Source: Nostoc paludosum FACHB-159 (GTDB lineage Bacteria; Cyanobacteriota; Cyanobacteriia; Cyanobacteriales; Nostocaceae). Taken from it: 64,000 nt of DNA. Under the pieces are notes generated by a model that saw only the letters and a list, made by a program, of their open reading frames with translations, was not told the origin of the DNA and did no database searches. Location: positions 186,001 to 250,000 of the forward strand of contig NZ_JACJTU010000004.1 in assembly GCF_014698835.1 (NCBI RefSeq), written 5' to 3'. Positions 54,784 through 63,981 of the stretch are shown piece by piece; positions within the stretch are counted from its first letter, which is position 1; every line of letters begins with the position of its first letter. Made by a program: the position numbers and the translations under genes.

Positions 54784-55632
54784 TCAACCTTTCCCGCCGG
54801 TAAATGTGACGCTTTGGATGAAGTAGCGGTTAAAGAAGGCGTAAATACTTAAAGCTGGTAGGGTAAATACCATTGAGGCTGCCATAATGTAGTTCCAATA
54901 GCTAATATATTGACCTTTGAAGGTATTTAGCCCCAAGGGTAGGGTAAACATTTCTGGGTCAAATAAGATAACTATGGGCAGCAAGAAATTATTCCAGCTT
55001 GCCATGAACACAAAAACTGCCTGGGCTGCTAGTGCTGGTTTTGCTAAAGGTAAAACGATATGGCGGAAAATTCCAAAGGTATTTAAGCCATCAAGTTGAC
55101 CAGCTTCTTCTAATTCTTTGGGAAAATTTACGAAAAACTGTCGCATCATAAAGATGAAGGTGGCATTGACCATGCTGGGGACAATCATTCCTTGGTAGGA
55201 ATTTAGCCAACCGATCGCTTTTAAAATCAAAAATGTGGGAATTAAGGTAATTTGCGCTGGTACTGCTAGTACTGTCAAAATTAACAAGAACCAAAAGCGT
55301 TTGCCTGCAAAGCGCAGTCTGGCTAAGGCATAACCCGCCATTGAATTTAGCAACAAGTTTAAAACAGTGACGCTGACGGCAATTACCACACTGTTAAACA
55401 GCCAGCGCCAAAATAAGGGTTCTTGCAAAAAGATTTGTCTGTAGTTGTCGAGGGTGAAATTTTTAGGGAAAAAGTTGGGTTCGCCGCTGACAATTTCCGG
55501 TAGCGGCTTAAATGATGCTGAAAGTGCCCAAAGAAAGGGAATGAGGGTAATGAGGGCATAGAGTGTCAGCAAGATGTATAACAGAATTTTGGCCAGGACT
55601 TTGGGCCAGGACAAGCTAGAAATTCTAGTCAA
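54784..55632 (-). CDS. Sugar ABC importer permease, MalG/UgpE type
   Basis: A 282-residue permease with six membrane helices. The EAA motif, EEAGQLDGLNTFGIFRHIVL with PLAKPALA, marks the contact with the ATPase. The N-terminus LYALITLIPFLWALSASFKP is typical of MalG/UgpE-like (CUT1) permeases. It overlaps the other permease gene by four bases. The ATP-binding subunit is not in the window; importers of this class in cyanobacteria often share one ATPase encoded elsewhere. Confidence 0.93.
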   Translation of the reverse strand: MTRISSLSWPKVLAKILLYILLTLYALITLIPFLWALSASFKPLPEIVSGEPNFFPKNFTLDNYRQIFLQEPLFWRWLFNSVVIAVSVTVLNLLLNSMAGYALARLRFAGKRFWFLLILTVLAVPAQITLIPTFLILKAIGWLNSYQGMIVPSMVNATFIFMMRQFFVNFPKELEEAGQLDGLNTFGIFRHIVLPLAKPALAAQAVFVFMASWNNFLLPIVILFDPEMFTLPLGLNTFKGQYISYWNYIMAASMVFTLPALSIYAFFNRYFIQSVTFTGGKG

Positions 55633-56537
55633 ATCTGTTCGCCTCCAAAAAGTCGCCGCGCAATTATGGTCAGGGTAATGATGACTGATGCTAACAAAAA
55701 GGCGATCGCCGCAGCATATCCCATCTGTAAATTGCGAAATACAGCTTGGTAAACTAGTAACACCACAGTTAAGGTAGCGTTATTTGGCCCGCCAGTACCG
55801 CCAGAGAAAATGTAAGACTGGTCAAACAATTGAAAAGTGCCAATCACCCCCATCGCTACCACAAAGAAGGTTACAGGCTTGAGCAAAGGAATAGTGATGT
55901 AAATAAATTGCCGCCATTCATTTGCGCCATCAAGTTCTGCGGCTTCATACACTGTTTGCGGGATATCCTGCAACGCCGCTAAGTAAATCACCATGAAAAA
56001 CGGTGCAGTTGACCAAATATTCATGAGCATAATCCCTTTGAGGGCAACTGCTGGGTCACCCAACCAGTTATAAGTAGGTAGCCCCACAAAAGCCAGAAAA
56101 TCGTTTAGTAGTCCCTCGGTGTTATAAATCCACATGAAGATCAGCGTCAGTACTGCTGAAGAAGTGACAGTGGGCAAAAAGTAGAGAATGCGCCACCAAT
56201 TTTTACCGCGAATTCCAGAATTGAGAGTCACAGCCAAAATTAAAGCTACAACTGTTTGAGTTGGTACAACAATGGCTACATATTCAGCGGTGTTTCTCAA
56301 AGCAATCCAAACCCGTTCATCTTCAACTAATCGCGTAAAGTTGCGAAAACCAATGAACTCGTACTGAATACCACCCAAAAGTTGAACTTTTTGCAGAGAA
56401 AGAAAAACGGCAAAGAGAATAGGTAAAACTACAAAAGTCCCTAAAACCAAAATCGTAGGCATCATGAACATATACCCAGCGAAATCTTCTGTGATGTTCC
56501 ACCTGGGGTTTAGCCGCCGCCTGTTGATTTCAAACAC
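55629..56537 (-). CDS. Sugar ABC importer permease, MalF/UgpA type
   Basis: With the GTG at 56537, which has GGAGG seven bases upstream, the product has 302 residues; a TTG at 56570 in the same frame lacks a site. Six membrane helices follow the N-terminal NITEDFAGYMFMMPTILVLG. The EAA motif is YEAAELDGANEWRQFIYITI. It forms the heterodimeric channel with the permease encoded downstream. The substrate-binding protein gene lies 3 kb upstream on the same strand, cut off by an AAA+ gene on the other strand. Confidence 0.93.
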   Translation of the reverse strand: MFEINRRRLNPRWNITEDFAGYMFMMPTILVLGTFVVLPILFAVFLSLQKVQLLGGIQYEFIGFRNFTRLVEDERVWIALRNTAEYVAIVVPTQTVVALILAVTLNSGIRGKNWWRILYFLPTVTSSAVLTLIFMWIYNTEGLLNDFLAFVGLPTYNWLGDPAVALKGIMLMNIWSTAPFFMVIYLAALQDIPQTVYEAAELDGANEWRQFIYITIPLLKPVTFFVVAMGVIGTFQLFDQSYIFSGGTGGPNNATLTVVLLVYQAVFRNLQMGYAAAIAFLLASVIITLTIIARRLFGGEQI

Positions 56538-56656
56538 TATTAAACCTCCGTTTAATCCCCCACTAAGCAAGCTGTAGTGATGAGTCGTGTATGATTATTT
56601 TTCGTACTGCTGTAAAAAATATTCAGCCTGATTGAATGAGTCTTGATGTTTGGAAA

Positions 56657-56687
56657 GCGTAAACGTAAGCTTGTTGGCAGACATCGC
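56657..56687 (+). repeat. Degenerate small dispersed repeat left of the AAA+ gene
   Basis: The string gcgtaaacgtaagcttgttgg...agacatcgc aligns with the repeat family at 20370 and 27066. It has the same orientation as the copy at 59248-59341 on the other side of the AAA+ gene. Confidence 0.6.
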
Positions 56688-56780
56688 TTGCAAGAGTTAG
56701 CTCGATATGTGACTTAGGGAACTATATATTTAGTTTCCTTAGGGATGCTAACTCAACTTACTCAAGCAATAGGATACAAA

Positions 56781-59228
56781 ATGACCTATACAGCCTACTT
56801 ACGTTCAATTAAAAACGAACTTCAAAGAACTGGTAAAACCAAAAAAAGCCTACGAGTTAAAACTATCATAGAACAGTTTGGCTACCAGCGTAGAAGCCAA
56901 TCATTCGTAAATGATTTTAATATTGCTCTTGATGAACTGGGTCTTTGTGCAGATCCTATATTAGATTTACACATTCCTTTAGATACAAAGATAGCTATTT
57001 CTATTAAAGGTATAGAACCGATAAACCAAGTAAATGATTCTCAAGCAATTTCAGCCAAACTTAGAGATAATATTTCAGTCAGGCATGATTTTTTCTACTA
57101 TTTATTTGATTTTGGTTCTGAACAAGAATATGAACGGTTCCAAGCGTGTTTAGATTCTCACCAACCAGTGGGGATTTTTTTGATTCCACAAGTAGAAGAT
57201 TTTTTCTGTGATATTGTTGTCAAAATTTTTAATTATGAACTAATTAGAAAGTATCAATATGGAGGATACAATAATATCCCAAAAGCTGCTTATCGGAAAA
57301 TTCCTACCAGTCTCGCTTCAGATGATGACTGTGAAGACGAACAAGAAAATCCGATCGCTGATGCTAATATTTTTCAGTTTTATCGCTCCACTATGACTAG
57401 CATCATTCTGGGTAACACTGGTTTAGAATTACTTGATTCGGAAAAATTTGACCAGCAGTTTGAACAGATATCGCTCTATGCAAATAAATATAATTCCGAA
57501 CAATTTTTTATTGTATTTCATTGTCCGTCACTCTTAGAAATTCAAGCTCATCAGCAAGAAGACGCTTTGGGATATTTGGTAGATAGAGTTGCTCGGAAAA
57601 TTCCTTTTACTTTTACTCTCAGGTGTAAATATCCAAATGAAGCATCTATTGAATATAAAGAAGAAATATATGCCCATTTCCGTCTACTCATGGAACTCCC
57701 ATATTATCAAATAGAGGAAGACGATGCATCTTTAGGAGATTACTTTTTAGAATTACAAAAAGCTCAAATTCAAGCTGAATCACAGTTATTGCTGAAGATG
57801 AAAGCCGAACATTTTTATACTTTGAAGTGGCAACAGGAAAGTAAAGAATATATTTATCTAAAGTACTTTGCTATTAAAACCTTAGAAAGTCTAGGATATG
57901 AATTATCTCATATTGGGTGTGAAGTAGAGTTGACTTCTAGGGATGAAGAAACAAGTGATGAAGATACATCAGATGATGAGGAAGAATACCAAAGTGAAAT
58001 CATAGAAGTCTATGTTAAAAATCAGATAGTGGTTGAAATAGAAACTTTCAAATACCATGAGTTTCAGGATAATAATCTATTTTTGGATACAATTAGAAGA
58101 GTTTTGAGAAAATCAAAAGTTTGGCCGAATAAACTAGAAAGCGTTTGGTTGGTAATTCCGGGTTTTGAGATAGCACGCAACTATTATCAGTTGAAAAAAG
58201 CTAAGGAAATATTAGAGTATAAATTTTCTGGATATTATGGCGATCGCTTCCAGGTTATAATCATGGCTCCTGATTATGAAAATCACCAATTAGTGCCAGT
58301 ATCATTTGACTCTATAGAGTATCCGTCTTTTGAATATGCGGCTAAAAAACTTAGCTTAGTACCAGCATATCCAATAACAAATCGCATCAAAGAATTTAAG
58401 CTTGACTTTAGCCAAGTCAAAGGTTTAAACGAAGAAAAAGAAAAACTAACTAGACTCCTGAAGCTGCAATCTAAAGGATACAAAGGTTCAATCGGCGGAA
58501 TTCTCTTCTATGGTTTACCAGGATGCGGTAAAACCCTACTGGCAAACGCCTTTGCTAATGAGTCTGGGAGATATTTCTTTAAGTTCTCTCCTGCTGATAT
58601 TGTTAGTGTTTGGATAGGTCAAAGTCAAAAAAATATTCGTGACATCTTTGCTCAAGCTAAGAAAAAATCTCCTTCACTTTTATTTATTGATGAGTTAGAT
58701 AGTATTGGTTTTAACCGTAACGAAGATAATGCACACACAGACCAAAAGGCAACCATTAACCAATTACTCATAGAACTAAATAACCTACAAAATAGTGATG
58801 TAATTGTTATTGCTGCCACTAACTATTTGAGTGGTATTGATAGTGCTTTGAAACGTTCTGGAAGGTTGGATTGGAAAATTCCTATTTTCCCACCCAACCA
58901 AGTAGAAAGAATAGATTTATTCAAACACTATTTGTCACAAAATGATATGAATCAGCTTGTGAATTTTGAAATTTTAGGTGATAAAAGTGCCAGATTTACT
59001 TCATCTGATATTGAATTAGTTTGCCGAGAAGTTAAAAATGCTATTCTTTTGGAAGAAATAAGTTCAGCTTTGACAACTTCAGATGTGATTACTTACATCA
59101 ATAATCTGCAAGACGGTGGTTTAAGCCTCAATGAAGAACAAGTGAAGGAATTTTTGGAAGAGTGTAAAAGAATGAGTGTGAAGAATCCTAAGTTGGAAAC
59201 TTTGAAATTAGAATGGGGATTAGATTAA
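56781..59228 (+). CDS. AAA+ ATPase with unknown N-terminal and central domains
   Basis: About 815 residues from the ATG at 56781 (AGGA six bases upstream); an ATG at 56745 would add twelve. The N-terminus (MTYTAYLRSIKNELQRTGKT) is a small helical domain. A middle region (about 320-480) has YLKYFAIKTLESLGYELSHI, an acidic linker of Asp/Glu/Ser and IIEVYVKNQIVVEIETF, reminiscent of a PD-(D/E)xK fold with altered residues. The C-terminal AAA+ module (about 535-800) has Walker A GLPGCGKT, Walker B LLFIDELDSI, sensor 1 VIAATN and the arginine-finger-like RSGRLD. It is closest in style to Cdc48/FtsH-type AAA proteins. It stands alone, opposite to the flanking ABC importer genes. Confidence 0.85.
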   Translation: MTYTAYLRSIKNELQRTGKTKKSLRVKTIIEQFGYQRRSQSFVNDFNIALDELGLCADPILDLHIPLDTKIAISIKGIEPINQVNDSQAISAKLRDNISVRHDFFYYLFDFGSEQEYERFQACLDSHQPVGIFLIPQVEDFFCDIVVKIFNYELIRKYQYGGYNNIPKAAYRKIPTSLASDDDCEDEQENPIADANIFQFYRSTMTSIILGNTGLELLDSEKFDQQFEQISLYANKYNSEQFFIVFHCPSLLEIQAHQQEDALGYLVDRVARKIPFTFTLRCKYPNEASIEYKEEIYAHFRLLMELPYYQIEEDDASLGDYFLELQKAQIQAESQLLLKMKAEHFYTLKWQQESKEYIYLKYFAIKTLESLGYELSHIGCEVELTSRDEETSDEDTSDDEEEYQSEIIEVYVKNQIVVEIETFKYHEFQDNNLFLDTIRRVLRKSKVWPNKLESVWLVIPGFEIARNYYQLKKAKEILEYKFSGYYGDRFQVIIMAPDYENHQLVPVSFDSIEYPSFEYAAKKLSLVPAYPITNRIKEFKLDFSQVKGLNEEKEKLTRLLKLQSKGYKGSIGGILFYGLPGCGKTLLANAFANESGRYFFKFSPADIVSVWIGQSQKNIRDIFAQAKKKSPSLLFIDELDSIGFNRNEDNAHTDQKATINQLLIELNNLQNSDVIVIAATNYLSGIDSALKRSGRLDWKIPIFPPNQVERIDLFKHYLSQNDMNQLVNFEILGDKSARFTSSDIELVCREVKNAILLEEISSALTTSDVITYINNLQDGGLSLNEEQVKEFLEECKRMSVKNPKLETLKLEWGLD

Positions 59229-59247
59229 TAATAAGATAATTAAAATA

Positions 59248-59341
59248 GCGTAGGCGTAGCCCGCACTTCTCTACGAGACGCTCCGCGTAGCTTGCTTCCC
59301 CGTAGGGGTACGACAAGCTCAGTGACCATCGTAGATATCGC
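59248..59341 (+). repeat. Nested small dispersed repeat right of the AAA+ gene
   Basis: The first 16 bases (gcgtaggcgtagcccg) equal those of the repeat at 27066, and the end (cgtagatatcgc) matches its end. About 65 bases of another repeat (with gagacgctccgcgtagcttg) are inserted between. So one small repeat appears to have inserted into another. The stretch from the AAA+ stop to the binding-protein gene (59229-59516) holds no gene. Confidence 0.65.
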
Positions 59342-59516
59342 TCTTTTAGCAGTGTTAGAAAATCACTAGAAAAACATGCTAAATTTTAATATTTGCAAAC
59401 TGCTAATAAGAAGTATAGGATTAATAGCGATCGCCTACCTTTCAATTTGTCTATTTTTGTTTTTTCGCCAGCGTTATTTCATCTTTCGTCCCACTGCAAA
59501 AGTTTTAAATTAAACA

Positions 59517-60776
59517 TCAATCTATAGCTTTAATCTGTTGATTCGCTGACTTCTCTGCCTGCACCATTGCCTGCTTTAATGGTTGCTGTCCTAATAAAGC
59601 GCTGACAAACTGATTTTCAAAATTATTCACAATTGCTGCCGGATATTTACCTACTTGCCACGGTGTAGCATAATCCACACCTGCGACTAATGGCGATCGC
59701 AATGGATCTCGGTCATAGCCTAAATTCTTGGCTACTGATTTACGCGTTGGCAAAGCAAACCCCGTTCCTGTCCACTTCTGCATTCCAGTTTTGCCTGTAA
59801 GATAAGAAATCAACTCCCAAGCTTCGGCTTTGTGCTGTGCTTGTTTGTTCATTACGTAGGCGACTGTAAACACCATTGTGCCTTTTTTTTCATTAATCGT
59901 AGGCACTTCGGCGGTAGCAAACTCGACTTCGGGAAAAGTTTCAGTTAAATAAGGAATTGCCCAGTTACCTTCAATTACCATTGCTACTTTACTCTGACCA
60001 AACATTTCACTACCTGAGTTTGTCCCCACATCGGATTTTTGGGCAAAGGAACGGTCTTTTCGATACTGGTCTATTACCAACTGTAAACCTTTTAAACTTG
60101 CCTCACTGGCAAAAGCCGCGTAGCCATTTTTGTCAACGATTTGTCCGCCAAAAGCTTTGATTTTATAAACCTGACGCGACAATTCTGGGATTTCTCCAAA
60201 GCCATATCTGTTAAGTTTGCCTGTCAATTGTTTCGAGTAGCTGCGTAGTTCGTCCCAAGTCGTTGGGGGATTACTCAAACCAGCTGCGGCAAAGGCTTTT
60301 TTGTTATAAAACAGCGCTAGGGTGGAATAGTCTTTCGGAAGACCATAAATTTTGTTTTGGTATTTGAAGCTGTTAAGTAGAGTATCTTCAAAATCCGCTA
60401 AGTCAAATTCAGGTGTGACGTAATCTTCAAGTGGTTCCAGAACATTTTGACTCATCAAAAAAGGAGCTTCCAATGCATCTAAATAAAATACATCAGGTGC
60501 GGCTTCTCCAATTAAGCGAGTTTTGATGACATCCATATATTGGTCAGAAATTACTTCATATTTAACCTTAATAGTTGGATGCTCTGTTTCAAAGTTTTGC
60601 AATACCTGTCTCAACAGTTTTTGCTCAACAGGCGAACCTCCCCAACCGCTAAGTTTAATGGTAATTGCGGTAGATGTTGAGTGTTTGCTTGCTAACTGTA
60701 AATTGTGACAAGCAATAACAGCGATCGCAATGGCGATCGCCACTCCGAAAAAAGTTAATAACTTGCTTTTAATCAC
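59517..60776 (-). CDS. Sugar ABC importer substrate-binding lipoprotein
   Basis: A solute-binding protein of 419 residues if started at the GTG at 60776; the frame is open to a GTG at 60821, but those codons fall in repeat DNA. The N-terminus is a lipoprotein signal, FFGVAIAIAIAVIAC with the lipid Cys. The mature part is of the CUT1 (UgpB/MalE-like) type: LSGWGGSPVEQKLLRQVLQN, DVFYLDALEAPFLM, YGLPKDYSTLALFYNKKAF, and at the end WQVGKYPAAIVNNFENQF. It delivers a sugar to the permease pair encoded at 54784-56537. Those genes follow on the same strand once the AAA+ gene is ignored. Confidence 0.92.
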   Translation of the reverse strand: MIKSKLLTFFGVAIAIAIAVIACHNLQLASKHSTSTAITIKLSGWGGSPVEQKLLRQVLQNFETEHPTIKVKYEVISDQYMDVIKTRLIGEAAPDVFYLDALEAPFLMSQNVLEPLEDYVTPEFDLADFEDTLLNSFKYQNKIYGLPKDYSTLALFYNKKAFAAAGLSNPPTTWDELRSYSKQLTGKLNRYGFGEIPELSRQVYKIKAFGGQIVDKNGYAAFASEASLKGLQLVIDQYRKDRSFAQKSDVGTNSGSEMFGQSKVAMVIEGNWAIPYLTETFPEVEFATAEVPTINEKKGTMVFTVAYVMNKQAQHKAEAWELISYLTGKTGMQKWTGTGFALPTRKSVAKNLGYDRDPLRSPLVAGVDYATPWQVGKYPAAIVNNFENQFVSALLGQQPLKQAMVQAEKSANQQIKAID

Positions 60777-61162
60777 TGATAGAAAAGAGGCATTGGGAAC
60801 TGGGTACTGGGGATTATACACAGAGATATTTGCTATGGGCTGTACTTCATTAGGTGTAAGACTTTCACTATTAGTAAATCATACTCAATCGTAGTAAATC
60901 AGCCTTTGATACTCGTTAATAAAATTTATGATTTTACTGGCGTACTTGTTTTTTTTACTTTAAAGCCCTTTGAGTTGATATTAGGAATACCTCTTAAGAA
61001 GAGGTAATCTTATATCTAACTCCCTCTCGTTACTTATATGGTCTGTAGCTAAAGACTGATATTTTTATTTTTTGAATTTTTATTGAGATATGCAAGTTAA
61101 AATAACGAAGAATTATTAACGATATTGATGAAAGCAGGCTGAATTACTCGAAAAATGAATTG
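60777..61162. other. Intergenic region, divergent promoters
   Basis: About 385 AT-rich bases between the binding-protein gene (minus) and the transporter gene (plus). A ggcattgggaactgggtactg repeat string lies at the left edge. A short inverted repeat cctcttaagaagagg is found at about 60991-61005. No gene was recognised. Confidence 0.5.
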
Positions 61163-62617
61163 ATGCCAGAATGCTTCATCCATAAACAATGCATTATGGA
61201 TTTTGTTCCGGTTGAAATATCTACTCCTATAAATCTGGAAATTGCCCAGATTACTACACCACAAACAACACTTTCTTCAACTTCTCGCATTCCCAAGGAT
61301 GCCATTCGCAGAAGTTTAAGAGCCTCTACAGTAGATTCTGTCTTAGCAGCAGTTTATTCTATTGGTACTAGCGGGATTTTGCTTGCCAATTTATTGGTGG
61401 AGTTGGATGCTAGTCCAGTGATATTTGGGATGTTGTCCTCTATCCCTATGTTGGTGAATTTGATTCAGCCGTTGGGTGCTTACTGGTCTGAACGTAGCAG
61501 CAGCCGCTTTCAGTATGCACTGCGGACACACGGAATTGCTCGTGTATTGTGGCTGATTTTAGTAATTGCGATCGCAGCCGCAAGCTGGGGAGTGTTGAAT
61601 AATAGCCAGTTAGTAATATTAACACTCTTGATTCTTCTTTTGACCAATCTTTTGGCAGGATTAGGAACTCCATCGTGGCTAAGTTGGATGGCAATGATAA
61701 TTCCCCGGCGATTACGGGGCAGGTATTTTGGGATACGTAATAGTGCTGCTAGCCTCACCAATTTAATTTGCGTACCAATAGCCGGTTTAGCTGTATCTCA
61801 TTGGTATGGAGGAGTTGTACAAGGCTATGGGGTGATTCTGTTTTTGAGTATGATTTTTGGAATTATAGGGTTAGGGTGTCAGTATTTCCAAGCAGATATG
61901 AATCCCTTATCCCAAAACACTTATGTTGGTAAGTTACCTCAAACAACTGAGATTCAATTAGACGCTACAAAAAATGAATCTTCCCAAGAAAATCAATTAA
62001 TTCATACACCATCAGAACAGGTAAGCATCAGTATTTGGAAAAACTCTAACTTTTTGAGATTTCTGTTGTATTTCGGTTTATGGACGCTGGCATTTAACCT
62101 CAGTGCTCCTTTTTTTAACCTCTACATGCTGGACACCTTGGATCTCAATGTTAGCTACGTGACTATCTACACCAGCCTTCAAGCGGGGGCAAATTTGCTG
62201 ATGTTGATTGTGTGGGGCAAATTAGCAGACAAAATTGGCAATCGTCCCATCCTGCTGTTTGGTGGAATTCTGGTTGCAACCACACCATTGCTGTGGCTGG
62301 GGATTGGTGTTAATCAACTTGATATCTGGCTGTGGTTACCGCTCTTACATATCTTGACTGGCGGAACAGGCGCGGCGATGGACTTATGTAATAACAATAT
62401 TCAATTAGGGATTGCGCCGATTAAAAATCAGTCTATCTATTTTGCGATCGCAGCTGCCGTTGCTGGAGCCAGTGGTGCTTTAGGCACAACCATAGGCAGC
62501 TTCATCTTACAATTTACTCAATCTGGAGGGTCATTGGCGTTATTCGCCCTCTCTACCGTATTTCGACTAACAGCCCTGATTCCACTGATTTTTACCCAAG
62601 AACCGGAAAGAGGATAG
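61163..62617 (+). CDS. Major facilitator superfamily transporter
   Basis: A 484-residue protein from the ATG at 61163; an ATG at 61196 would give a shorter N-terminus, and no start has a clear ribosome site. Twelve membrane segments are seen, six on each side of a hydrophilic loop at about residues 265-295 (LPQTTEIQLDATKNESSQEN). The loop MIIPRRLRGRYFGIRNSAAS between helices 4 and 5, and WGKLADKIGNRPILLFGG in the second half, are MFS features (the latter is the G-x-LaD-r-x-G-r-k/r motif). The substrate is unknown. A tandem-repeat region separates it from accD, which is convergent. Confidence 0.87.
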   Translation: MPECFIHKQCIMDFVPVEISTPINLEIAQITTPQTTLSSTSRIPKDAIRRSLRASTVDSVLAAVYSIGTSGILLANLLVELDASPVIFGMLSSIPMLVNLIQPLGAYWSERSSSRFQYALRTHGIARVLWLILVIAIAAASWGVLNNSQLVILTLLILLLTNLLAGLGTPSWLSWMAMIIPRRLRGRYFGIRNSAASLTNLICVPIAGLAVSHWYGGVVQGYGVILFLSMIFGIIGLGCQYFQADMNPLSQNTYVGKLPQTTEIQLDATKNESSQENQLIHTPSEQVSISIWKNSNFLRFLLYFGLWTLAFNLSAPFFNLYMLDTLDLNVSYVTIYTSLQAGANLLMLIVWGKLADKIGNRPILLFGGILVATTPLLWLGIGVNQLDIWLWLPLLHILTGGTGAAMDLCNNNIQLGIAPIKNQSIYFAIAAAVAGASGALGTTIGSFILQFTQSGGSLALFALSTVFRLTALIPLIFTQEPERG

Positions 62618-62629
62618 GGAGATGGGGAG

Positions 62630-62800
62630 ATAGGGAAGTGTAGGGAGTGTGGGGAGTGTGGGGAGTGTGGGGAGAGAGGGGAGTGTGGGGAGTGTGGGAG
62701 ATGGGGAAAAAGAGAATTTATGCTTCCATTTCCTCCCACACCTCCCACACCTCCCACACCTCCCACCCCTCCCACACCTCCTGCTTGCCCCATACCCCAT
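62630..62800. repeat. 9-mer tandem repeats in inverted arrangement
   Basis: The unit gtgtgggga (about 62637-62704) occurs five or more times. Further right, cctcccaca (about 62732-62782) appears in several copies, which is nearly its complement. The two blocks could pair into a long stem between the convergent transporter and accD genes. Overlapping open frames on both strands here are repeat products. Confidence 0.85.
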
Positions 62801-62810
62801 GCCCAATGGC

Positions 62811-63761
62811 TTATTCTGCGGCGCTGGAAGTCAAAGACATTGTTTCCCATAACACCATATGAGGCGGTGTTAGCACAGGCTGGTGTAAAGCAATCAGCTG
62901 GGCTAAGGTGTTCTTTAATTGGGTACGCGGTACAATGTCATCGACAAAGCCATGTTGAAGTAAATCTTCAGCGGTCTGAAAATCATCAGGCAGTTTTTCC
63001 CGTAGGGTTTGCTCAATCACTCGCCGACCTGCAAAACCAATAGTTGCCTTGGGTTCTGCCAAAATAATATCGCCCAACATTGCAAAACTAGCGGTAACGC
63101 CGCCTGTTGTGGGATTTGTCAAAACCGGAATATACAACAGTCGCGCGTCTTGATGGCGCTGTAGGGCTGCGGAAATTTTCGCCATCTGCATCAGAGAAAG
63201 CATTCCTTCTTGCATTCTCGCGCCACCGGAGGTGCAGACAATAACTACAGGATATCGCCGTTGAGTGGCTTGTTCAATCAAGCGGGTGAGTTTTTCTCCC
63301 ACAACCGAACCCATACTACCGCCCATGAAACGGAAGTCCATAACCCCAAGGGCAACAGGCAAACCGTTGATTTGACCCAAACCGGTTTTAACTGCGTCTA
63401 TTAAGCCAAGTTTTTCCTGGCTTTCCCGTAACCGATCGCTATATGGCTTGCGATCGCGAAATTGTAGGGGATCGGTTGGACGCAAATGCTCGTCTAAAGG
63501 TTTCCAGGTATTATGATCTATCAGCTGACGGATACGCTCATCGCTATCTACACGATTGTGATGGCCGCATTCCACACAAACCATCTGGTTAGATCTCAAG
63601 TCTTTTGTGTATGTCAACACACCACAATTAGAACATTTATGCCATAGTCCATCAGCAATTTCACGTTCTTGGCGTTCGAGACTGGTAGATCCTGATTTAC
63701 GTCGATTTGCAAACCAATCAAATAGAGACTTTAAACCGCGTGATTCTTCGTTGTTAGCCAT
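62811..63761 (-). CDS. accD: Acetyl-CoA carboxylase carboxyltransferase subunit beta
   Basis: A 316-residue protein of standard length. The N-terminal zinc finger has Cys43, 46, 62 and 65 (CSNCGVL...[10 protein letters not shown]). The carboxyltransferase core has [60 protein letters not shown] and [20 protein letters not shown]. With AccA it transfers the carboxyl group from biotin on AccB to acetyl-CoA, the first step of fatty acid synthesis. It is the only subunit gene in the window. Confidence 0.98.
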   Translation of the reverse strand: MANNEESRGLKSLFDWFANRRKSGSTSLERQEREIADGLWHKCSNCGVLTYTKDLRSNQMVCVECGHHNRVDSDERIRQLIDHNTWKPLDEHLRPTDPLQFRDRKPYSDRLRESQEKLGLIDAVKTGLGQINGLPVALGVMDFRFMGGSMGSVVGEKLTRLIEQATQRRYPVVIVCTSGGARMQEGMLSLMQMAKISAALQRHQDARLLYIPVLTNPTTGGVTASFAMLGDIILAEPKATIGFAGRRVIEQTLREKLPDDFQTAEDLLQHGFVDDIVPRTQLKNTLAQLIALHQPVLTPPHMVLWETMSLTSSAAE

Positions 63762-63981
63762 TTTTATCTTATTTTAAGTGGGTATGAGGTCGAAACCATC
63801 TGAAGCCCTATCGGGTCATCCCTAGCCATTAACCACTTGTTTTTACTAATGAGTAATGACTAGATCGTCAAATTAAGCTTTTAAGCAATTCAGACCTTAA
63901 TTTTCATCTTTGGTTGCCAGCTTAACGAAAATACTTATGCCAATACAAGCCTCTTGCTCTTTTTTTTAGAGGACTTTTTAT

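Noticed and set aside
62518..63043. Several overlapping frames in the 9-mer repeat region
   Set aside because: Low-complexity translations of repeats and of the accD 3' end.
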